From: DATKZB01 sp035528235
Lineage (GTDB): Bacteria; Planctomycetota; Phycisphaerae; FEN-1346
DNA: 11,271 nt
Assembly (NCBI GenBank): GCA_035528235.1
Contig: DATKZB010000047.1
Location: forward strand, 1-11,271
Reading direction: 5' to 3'
Shown one piece after another: positions 1 to 5,871 of this stretch. How positions within the stretch are numbered: the first letter of the stretch is position 1; each line of letters opens with the position of its first letter. The notes beneath the pieces were generated by a model. It ran no database searches. It was not told the DNA's origin and saw only the letters and a list, made by a program, of their open reading frames with translations. The position numbers were made by a program, and so were the translations under genes.

Positions 1-7
1 CTTGTCG

Positions 8-33
8 CGCGGCGGCCTTCCCAGGCCGCCGCG
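8..33. other. Perfect 11-bp inverted repeat upstream of mnmE
   Basis: Positions 8-18 (CGCGGCGGCCT) and 23-33 are exact reverse complements separated by a 4-base loop (TCCC). As RNA this would be a strong GC hairpin. No run of T follows, so it does not meet the usual intrinsic terminator pattern. It may still mark the end of a transcript entering from the left, or be a chance structure in GC-rich DNA. Two smaller inverted repeats follow before mnmE: 60-66/70-76 (7 bp, 3-base loop) and 112-117/121-126 (6 bp, 3-base loop). Confidence 0.45.
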
Positions 34-137
34 ATTGGGCCCGACGTGTGTTCCTGGCGGCCCGCCTCGGGCGGGCGGGATGATGTGGCGAAGCAGCGCG
101 CAGGATTAGGAAGCCGATCATCGGCTGGTCGCCCCGC

Positions 138-1523
138 ATGAACCTCGAAGACACCATCGTGGCCGTCAGCAGTCCGGCGGGCGCCGCCGAGCGGGCTATC
201 GTCCGCCTCTCGGGCGGACGGGCCATCGCGATGGCCGACCGCCTCTTCGTGCCCGACGACGGCGGATCGGTTGGCGCCATGTCCACCTACACGGCGCGGC
301 CCGGTGCGGTCCGGGTGCCGGGGCTGGGCTGCGCGGTGCCCGGCGTCGTCTACCTGATGCGGGCGCCCAGGTCGTACACCCGCGAGGACGTGGTCGAGTT
401 CCACGTGGGCGGCTGGCCGGCCGTCGTGCCGGCGCTGGTGGCCGACCTGATGGCGGCGGGGGCGCGGGCGGCCGAGCCGGGCGAGTTCACCTTCCGGGCC
501 TTCGTGGGCGGGCGCGTGGGCCTGGCCGAGGCCGAGGCCGTCATGGCTGTCGTCGACGCGGGGGGCCAGGCGGCGCTTCGGGCCGCCGGAGACCTGCTGG
601 CCGGGCACCTGTCGCGCGAGGTCGCGGGCCTGGTCGAGCCCCTCCGCGAGACGCTGGCGCTGGTCGAGGCGGGGCTCGATTTTGCGGACCAGGACATCGA
701 GTTGGTCTCGCCCCCGGAGGTGGCCGCCCGCCTGGCCGCCGCGCGGGCCGCCCTGGCCGACATGGGCCGCCGCGCCCGCAGCATCGAGACCTTCGGCGGC
801 GACGTCCGGCTCGTCCTGGCCGGGTGGCCGAACGTCGGCAAGTCGAGCCTCTTCAACCGTCTGCTGGCCCACGACCGGGCCATCGTCGCGCCGGTGCCCG
901 GCACCACCCGCGACGAACTGCGGGCGGCCCTGCACCGCGGAGGGCTCACGTTCACGCTCTCCGACGTGGCGGGTCTGGACGCGGCCCGCGACGAACTCGG
1001 AGGCAAGGCCCGGGCCAAGGCCCTCGAGGCCGTCGGCCGGGCCGACCTCGTCATCCTCGTGCTCGACGCCACCGCCCCGTCGTACGGCCGGACCGAGGAC
1101 CTCGTGTCGCTCGTGGCGGCGCCGATGGTCGTGGCCGTCGCCAAGTGCGACCTGGCGCCGCCCGACCGGGCCCGCGTGTGGGTGGCGGCGCGGGGCCTGG
1201 CGGCCGAGGTCGTACCGACCAGCGCCGTCACGGGCGAAGGCGTCGACGACTTGGGCGAGGCGCTCGTCCGCGCCGTCGAGGGCGGCACGGTGGACCGGCA
1301 GGCGGCGGGCCCGGTGGTGACCGCGCGGCACCGCTCGGCGCTGGAACGTGCGGCGGTGGCCCTGGCCCGGGCGCACCGGCTGGCGCGACGGTCCGAGGCG
1401 CCGGGCGAACTGGTCGCGGTGGAACTCGGCGAGGCCCTGGGCGCCCTGGGCACCATCGTCGGACGCGACGTCGACGGCGACGTCCTCGGCGACATCTTCT
1501 CACGATTCTGCATCGGTAAGTAA
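138..1523 (+). CDS. mnmE: tRNA uridine-5-carboxymethylaminomethyl(34) synthesis GTPase MnmE
   Basis: MnmE is a cytoplasmic GTPase that, with MnmG, installs the 5-(carboxymethyl)aminomethyl group on wobble U34 of certain tRNAs. At 461 residues it is full family length. The N-terminal folate-binding-type domain opens with DTIVAVSSPAG and RLSGG. The helical domain carries EFTFRAFVGGR and AEAEAV. The inserted G domain has G1 GWPNVGKS (229-236), GTTRDE (255-260), DVAG (276-279), AKCD (335-338) and SAVTGEG (362-368). The protein ends in the family hallmark IFSRFCIGK, with the conserved Cys. Oddities: G3 is DVAG rather than DTAG, G4 is AKCD rather than NKxD, and the residue matching E. coli Glu282 is Gly288. 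The ATG at 138 places the N-terminal motif at the expected distance, but no Shine-Dalgarno lies at normal spacing; AGGA occurs only about 25-35 bases upstream. Family assignment is firm; full GTPase activity is less certain. Confidence 0.95.
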   Translation: MNLEDTIVAVSSPAGAAERAIVRLSGGRAIAMADRLFVPDDGGSVGAMSTYTARPGAVRVPGLGCAVPGVVYLMRAPRSYTREDVVEFHVGGWPAVVPALVADLMAAGARAAEPGEFTFRAFVGGRVGLAEAEAVMAVVDAGGQAALRAAGDLLAGHLSREVAGLVEPLRETLALVEAGLDFADQDIELVSPPEVAARLAAARAALADMGRRARSIETFGGDVRLVLAGWPNVGKSSLFNRLLAHDRAIVAPVPGTTRDELRAALHRGGLTFTLSDVAGLDAARDELGGKARAKALEAVGRADLVILVLDATAPSYGRTEDLVSLVAAPMVVAVAKCDLAPPDRARVWVAARGLAAEVVPTSAVTGEGVDDLGEALVRAVEGGTVDRQAAGPVVTARHRSALERAAVALARAHRLARRSEAPGELVAVELGEALGALGTIVGRDVDGDVLGDIFSRFCIGK

Positions 1524-1524
1524 C

Positions 1525-1540
1525 GGCCGCGCAGGCGGCC
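1525..1540. other. Short hairpin just after the mnmE stop
   Basis: GGCCGC (1525-1530) and GCGGCC (1535-1540) are exact reverse complements around a GCAG loop, starting one base after the mnmE TAA. No T-run follows, and the Shine-Dalgarno of the next reading frame (GGAGGA, 1545-1550) begins five bases later. It could be a weak 3' end or a structure affecting downstream translation. A 6-bp match is easily found by chance in this GC-rich DNA. Confidence 0.3.
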
Positions 1541-1556
1541 CAACGGAGGACGTTCC

Positions 1557-2077
1557 ATGAAACCACGCGACCTGGTGCTCGAACAGATCCATCACCGCCC
1601 GACGCGGCCGGTGCCCTTTACGCTCTCGTTCGAGGGCGACGTGGCCGAACGGCTCGACGCCCACTACGGCGGCGGATGCTCAAGCCCCGGTGGGCCCGCC
1701 TGTACCAGGCCGTCCACGACGCCGGCAAGTTCACCATCAGCCACTGCTGCGGCAGCGTGGTCGACATCATGCCCGACATTATCGAGATCGGCCTGGACGT
1801 GCTCGAGAGCGTTCAGCCCGAGGCGCGCGGCATGAATCCATACGAGTTGAAGCGCCGCTGGGGCGACCGCATCACCTTCTGGGGCGGCCTGGGCAGCCAG
1901 AGCACGATTCCGTTTGCCGCGCCGGACGCCATTCGGGCCGAGGTCCGTCGCCTCGTCCGCGAGATGGGCAAGGGCGGCGGGTACATGCTCGCCCCCGCCA
2001 AGGGCCTCCAGCCCGAGACGCCGACCGAAAACGCCGTCGCGGTCCTGGAGTCGTTCGTGCACCAGGATGGCGGTTGA
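1557..2077 (+). pseudogene. Uroporphyrinogen decarboxylase (URO-D) family protein, internally deleted and frameshifted
   Basis: The first 40 codons (1557-1676) read like the start of a URO-D-family protein: MKPRDLVLEQIHHRP, then VPFTLSFEGDVAERLDAHYGG. From about 1676 the family's C-terminal part continues in another frame, to TGA at 2075-2077: LKPRWARLYQAVHDAG, HCCGSVVDIMPDIIEIGLDV, WGDRITFWGGLGSQ, and GGGYMLAPAKGLQPETP. Family members have roughly 340-380 residues. Here about 40 plus 134 remain, so some 170-200 central residues are gone, and the two parts are out of frame. Left unshifted, the first frame stops at 1833-1835. A strong Shine-Dalgarno (GGAGGA, 1545-1550, six bases before ATG) still precedes the start. 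Relatives include URO-D proper and corrinoid-linked methyltransferases. The HCC motif resembles part of the methyltransferase zinc site, but the later Cys expected near LAPAK is absent. The substrate is unknown. A real deletion or an assembly collapse would look the same. Confidence 0.8.
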
Positions 2078-2168
2078 CGCAGAAGGGCGCGGCGTGGCTC
2101 AGACAGGAAGATTGCGGCTCGGTTTTGTCCTGCGAAACTGATGGGTTACTGCGGGGCGGGCTTTTTCC

Positions 2169-2198
2169 TTGACGGTCCTTTGCGGCACGCGTTCTAAT
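2169..2198 (+). promoter_or_regulatory. Candidate sigma-70-type promoter of the pilM-secretin operon
   Basis: TTGACG (2169-2174, 5 of 6 to TTGACA) and TCTAAT (2193-2198, 5 of 6 to TATAAT) are separated by 18 bases, in a locally AT-richer patch between the broken URO-D gene and pilM. Transcription would begin near 2205, giving a leader of about 140 bases before the ATG at 2348. This is the best-matching promoter seen in the window, but the call rests on consensus matching alone. Confidence 0.5.
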
Positions 2199-2208
2199 AA
2201 GGGGGAGA

Positions 2209-2316
2209 GGCGGCGTCCGCCACAGCCTGCCCGGCGTGCCGCTTGGCCAATGCGAGACGCAAGGGGCGGAACAGGCGAGGCCGATGAGGCCCGCCTGCCA
2301 CAGGGTCGGGGGACCC
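2209..2316 (+). other. Hairpin-rich 5' leader of the pilM gene
   Basis: Between the candidate promoter and pilM lie three exact stems. GGCGG (2209-2213) pairs with CCGCC (2217-2221). CAGGCG plus GGCC (2272-2277, 2279-2282) pairs with GGCC plus CGCCTG (2288-2297), a 10-bp stem with one bulged A at 2278 and a GATGA loop. GGGTC (2303-2307) pairs with GACCC (2312-2316). GCCTG at 2226-2230 could alternatively pair with CAGGC at 2272-2276, excluding the large stem. No stem is followed by a T-run. I match the leader to no known riboswitch. A Shine-Dalgarno-like AGGTGAGGA (2332-2340) sits seven bases before the pilM ATG. Confidence 0.35.
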
Positions 2317-2347
2317 GCCGAAGCGTCGCCCAGGTGAGGAACACGTT

Positions 2348-4528
2348 ATGCCAAGCACCAAGACCGTTTGGGGTATCGACGTCGGGCAGTGCGCGCTGAA
2401 GGCGCTGAAGTTGCAGTACCGCGACGGCAAGTTGCGGGTCCTGGGTTTCGACGTCATCGAACACGCCAAGATTCTGAGCCAGCCCGACGCCGACGAGCAG
2501 GCCCTGATCCGCAGCGCGCTGGGCAAGTTCCTGAGCCGTAACTCCATCAAGGGGAGCACGCTGGTCATCAGCGTGCCGGGCCAGGCGAGTTTCGCGCGGT
2601 TCATCAAGTTGCCGCCGGTCGAGAGGCGCAAGATTCCCGAGATCGTGCGGTACGAGGCGCGGCAGCAGATTCCGTTCGACCTGGAGGACGTGGTCTGGGA
2701 TTACCAGACGATCAGCCCGCCGTCGGCCGGGCCGCGCGAGGTCGAGGTCGGCATCTTCGCCATGAAACGCGACATCGTGGCGGATTACGTGTCGGACTTC
2801 CTGGCCATGAAGATCGAGCCCGACACCGTCCAGATGGCGCCGGTGGCCCTGTACAACTTCCTGCGGTACGACAAGTACGAGGGCGGCGGCGCGACGATCC
2901 TGATCGACGTCGGGGCCGAGAATACCAACCTCGTCATCGCCGACGGCGAGCGCGTCTGGATCCGCAACGTGCCGCTGGGCGGCAACAACTTTACCCAGGC
3001 GCTGTGCAAGGAATTCAAACTCCAGTTCTCGAAGGCCGAGAACCTGAAACGCCACGCGGCCGAGTCGAAGCACGCCCGGCAGGTGTTCCAGGCGATGCGG
3101 CCGGTCTTCGGCGACCTGCTGACGGAGATCCAGCGGTCCATCGGCTACTACACCAGCCTCCATCGCGACAGCCGCATCGAGCACGTCATCGTTCTGGGCA
3201 ACGCCTTCCGCCTGCCGGGCCTGACGAAGTTCCTCTCGCAGAACCTCGGGACCGAGGTGGCCAAGGTCGAGGGCTTTACGACGCTGGGCGACGCCGAGGC
3301 GCTGTCGTCCCCGCTGTTCCGCGAGAACGTGCTGTCGTTCGGGGTGGCGTTCGGCCTGGCGTTGCAGGGGCTCGGCCTGGCCTCGATCAGCACGAGCCTG
3401 CTGCCGCCCGAGATTCTCAGCAGCAAGATCATGAAGAAGAAGCGGCCGTTCTTCGTGGCGGCGGGCGTGGCGATTCTGGCCGCCGTCGGCGCCTTCGGCT
3501 ACGACCAGATCGCCACGAGCAACGAACTGGCCGGCAGCCGCGGCGAGGTCGAGGGGCTGGCCGCCAACGTCCGACAACTCCAGAACCAGAACACCGAGCA
3601 CGAGGGCAAGTTCGAGGAACAGAAGGTCGCGCTCGTCGCGCAGCAGAAGAAGATCGGCGAGGTCGAGGACCTCATTGCCAACGCCACGTACGCCTACGAC
3701 GTGCTGCGAACCGTGTCAGACGCATGGCCGCATGACGACAAGTTGTCGAAATACGACCCGTGGAAGAACACGCCGCCGCGGACCACCCTCAAGATCATCG
3801 AGATGCTCAGCCTGTCGATGTACTATGTGCCGGACGTGCGGGTCTACAGCGACCAGGCCCGCCGCGGGTCCGGCGCCAAGGCCGGCATCACGGTGGTCGG
3901 CCACGAGCCGCCGCCTCCGGCCGACGGCGCGGCCCCGGCGCCTGGCGCGACCCCGGCGGCCGACGTCCCCGTGCCGGGCCTGCTGGTCGAGATCTCCGGC
4001 ATCACCCCCAAGACGGGAAGCGACGGCCAGAAACTGGTCGACGAGACCCTGATGGCCGGTCTGAAGAAGTGCCAGCGCACCGTCGTCCTTCAGACCCCTG
4101 CCGGCCGGGAGGTCCTCGCCATGATGCCGCTGACCGGGGCGTTCAAGAATCAGCGCGACTACCAGAACTACGTTGGCCGGGGCAGTCGCCGGAAGCCGGC
4201 GCCCGGCGAGACGCAGGCCGACGTGCCAGACGTCGATAAGAGCACGGATTTCTGGTTCCGGGCCCAGTGGCTTGTCGGGGTCGGGCCGCTCATGCAACGC
4301 CAGCGCCAGCAGGTGTTCGCGAAGATTCTCGGCCTGACACGGGAGGCCGGCCTCGACGACCCGCGCAAGATTGCTCCGGCCGCGGCCACCGGCGCGGATG
4401 CCGCCAAACTCCAGCAGATCGATCGCGGCCTCGAGGAACTGACCCGGATATGGCTCGTCACGCGGGATGACCTCTCGATCATCGCCTCGGAGGGTGTGAC
4501 CAGGGAGTGGGACAAGGCGGCCGAGTGA
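2348..4528 (+). CDS. pilM: PilM-like actin-fold protein fused to a PilN-like membrane/periplasmic half (GspL-like plan)
   Basis: This protein likely anchors the inner-membrane platform of a type IV pilus or type II secretion-like machine. Residues 1-345 are PilM-like, an actin/FtsA-fold ATPase. Visible motifs are WGIDVG (8-13), RYEARQQIPFDLEDVVWDYQ, ILIDVGAENTN (184-194), PLGGNNFTQAL and VIVLGNAFRLPGL (280-292). PilM proteins usually end near 350 residues; this one has 726. SLLPPEI (350-356), resembling PilN's cytoplasmic INLLP motif, comes before a basic KKKR (363-366) and a membrane helix at 368-385. A coiled coil follows (about 390-440), then a periplasmic part split by a Pro/Ala linker (about 520-545) with a possible ferredoxin-like stretch, LLVEISGITPKTG. 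The plan of actin-fold domain, one membrane helix and periplasmic fold is that of GspL. AGGTGAGGA seven bases upstream supports the start. It is first in a four-gene run, 85 bases before the next gene. The PilM half is certain; calling the rest PilN-like is inference from plan and motif. Confidence 0.88.
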   Translation: MPSTKTVWGIDVGQCALKALKLQYRDGKLRVLGFDVIEHAKILSQPDADEQALIRSALGKFLSRNSIKGSTLVISVPGQASFARFIKLPPVERRKIPEIVRYEARQQIPFDLEDVVWDYQTISPPSAGPREVEVGIFAMKRDIVADYVSDFLAMKIEPDTVQMAPVALYNFLRYDKYEGGGATILIDVGAENTNLVIADGERVWIRNVPLGGNNFTQALCKEFKLQFSKAENLKRHAAESKHARQVFQAMRPVFGDLLTEIQRSIGYYTSLHRDSRIEHVIVLGNAFRLPGLTKFLSQNLGTEVAKVEGFTTLGDAEALSSPLFRENVLSFGVAFGLALQGLGLASISTSLLPPEILSSKIMKKKRPFFVAAGVAILAAVGAFGYDQIATSNELAGSRGEVEGLAANVRQLQNQNTEHEGKFEEQKVALVAQQKKIGEVEDLIANATYAYDVLRTVSDAWPHDDKLSKYDPWKNTPPRTTLKIIEMLSLSMYYVPDVRVYSDQARRGSGAKAGITVVGHEPPPPADGAAPAPGATPAADVPVPGLLVEISGITPKTGSDGQKLVDETLMAGLKKCQRTVVLQTPAGREVLAMMPLTGAFKNQRDYQNYVGRGSRRKPAPGETQADVPDVDKSTDFWFRAQWLVGVGPLMQRQRQQVFAKILGLTREAGLDDPRKIAPAAATGADAAKLQQIDRGLEELTRIWLVTRDDLSIIASEGVTREWDKAAE

Positions 4529-4613
4529 GCCGCGCACGTTCGGGGCGCCCTGACGCCCGCTTGGGGGCGGGGCAGGTCCCGCGAGGGAAGTCGAGAAGGC
4601 GAGGAGCCACACG

Positions 4614-5813
4614 ATGATGGAAACCATCAAACGCCACGCGTTCCTGTTGGGCCTGGCCGCGGGCGTCGTCGTCGTCTCGCTGGCGGTCGTCCTCACGGTC
4701 TACCTGGTGTATGTGGCGCCGAACGCCGACATGCGGAGAACGCTGAGCAGCACCCGGACCCGGGCCAAGTCTCTTATGAGCGGGGGCCTCTTCAGCCAGG
4801 ACCTCGTCAAGCAGATGGCCGACCAGGTCGAGGGCCGCAAGAAACAGCACGAGGAACTCCTCAATTACATCCGTGGTCTCGGTCGCCAACGCAAGCCCCT
4901 CGTCGACGGCCTGTTCCCGACGAGCACGGACATCAGCCTGCGGCACTCGTTCAAGACCGAGTACGACAAGACGCTGGAGGGATACATGAAACGCCTCGGG
5001 GCCACGACGCCCAAGAGGCCGGCCGTCAAGGGCAAGACCAGCACGGAGGCGAATGAGGAGTTGCAGAAGGAGATCAAGAGGTACCAGTCGTTCACGATGA
5101 TGGCTCATCCGAAGCAGTCGTTCCAGCGGCCCGACTGGATCGATCGCCAGGACGCCCCCTCGATGGAGATGGTGCGGCAGAGCCAGGAGGACGCCTGGCT
5201 GATGGAGGACATCGTCGAGATCATCGCCGTCATGAACGCCGAGATCGCCAAAGCCAGAAAGGTCAAGCCGGAGGTGGCCAACGTTCCCATCAAGGAGTTG
5301 ATCGAGATTCGCGTCGGTGGCGAGATGGCCGTTCTCCGGGACGCGAAAATGTCCGGCTTGGGCGCCCGGTACCGGCCGCTCACCGCCCCTGGCGTGCAGG
5401 TTCAAGAGGGAGCCCCGTTGCCCCCGGCGCCGACCCTGTTGGGGCGAAATCCGAAGCCCGAGTTCTTCGAGATCCTGCCGTTCCGCATGGCGGTCGTCGC
5501 CGAGGCCCAGTACGCCGGCGAGCTGGTTCGCCGACTGAAGGGAAGAGAGACCTTCCTGAGTGTCGAAGCCTGGCAGATGAAACCGATTACCGACGTGTCC
5601 TTCGAACGATCGAACGACTTCATGGGCGCGTCGCGGGAGGACTACGGCACGGAGGGACTGGTCCGGCTGGAGGTGGTCGGCGAGTCACTGGTATTTACGC
5701 TGCCGGGCGGGAGGGTCACGGCGCTGGCCAAGGCCCCGGCCGCCGGCGCCAAGAAGGCGGCGACCGACGAAGAGGATGCCGCAACACCGGCCAAGAAAGA
5801 CGCCAAGAGATAA
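4614..5813 (+). CDS. Single-pass inner-membrane protein, PilO/GspM-like candidate
   Basis: I do not recognise this 399-residue protein by strong motif. Its plan and position suggest a PilO- or GspM-like partner of the preceding PilM-N protein. A short cytoplasmic start (METIKRH) is followed by a membrane helix at residues 9-33 and a charged helical, probably coiled-coil region (about 40-85). A long middle section contains WIDRQDAP and EDAWLMEDIVEIIAVMNAEI. A C-terminal stretch, PFRMAVVAEAQYAGELVRRL (289-308), then FLSVEAW (314-320), alternates strand and helix as in the ferredoxin-like fold of PilO. The last 30 residues are an Ala/Lys/Asp-rich tail. PilO proteins have about 200 residues, so the middle is a large addition. 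GAGGAG (4601-4606) seven bases before the ATG supports this start; the second codon is also ATG and could serve instead. The membrane topology is clear and the family assignment is tentative. Confidence 0.75.
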   Translation: MMETIKRHAFLLGLAAGVVVVSLAVVLTVYLVYVAPNADMRRTLSSTRTRAKSLMSGGLFSQDLVKQMADQVEGRKKQHEELLNYIRGLGRQRKPLVDGLFPTSTDISLRHSFKTEYDKTLEGYMKRLGATTPKRPAVKGKTSTEANEELQKEIKRYQSFTMMAHPKQSFQRPDWIDRQDAPSMEMVRQSQEDAWLMEDIVEIIAVMNAEIAKARKVKPEVANVPIKELIEIRVGGEMAVLRDAKMSGLGARYRPLTAPGVQVQEGAPLPPAPTLLGRNPKPEFFEILPFRMAVVAEAQYAGELVRRLKGRETFLSVEAWQMKPITDVSFERSNDFMGASREDYGTEGLVRLEVVGESLVFTLPGGRVTALAKAPAAGAKKAATDEEDAATPAKKDAKR

Positions 5814-5871
5814 CCGTAGTCCTGAACGCGGAGCCGACGACGCCGCAGCGCATGCCTAAGGAGTTTCGGAC

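Noticed and set aside
8..76. Hairpins before mnmE as an intrinsic terminator
   Set aside because: The stems are strong but no T-run follows either of them, so a terminator call is not supported; listed only as an inverted repeat.
350..1558. Long minus-strand open frame opposite mnmE
   Set aside because: It is Arg/Ser/Ala-rich without recognisable domains and lies opposite a clear, full-length MnmE.
1676..2077. C-terminal URO-D piece as an independent small gene starting at ATG 1676
   Set aside because: It begins mid-domain at a position where the family continues from upstream sequence, and it lacks the N-terminal half of the fold. A deletion remnant explains it better.
2078..2168. Possible small RNA or terminator around the TTTTT at 2162-2166
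   Set aside because: No stem of useful length could be paired directly upstream of the T-run, and no tRNA-like cloverleaf was found.
2221..2300. Cyclic-di-GMP (GEMM-I) riboswitch before pilM, prompted by GACGCAA at 2256-2262
   Set aside because: The other invariant parts (GGCAAACC and GCAAAGCC) and the GNRA loop-receptor layout are not present. Only one short match remains.
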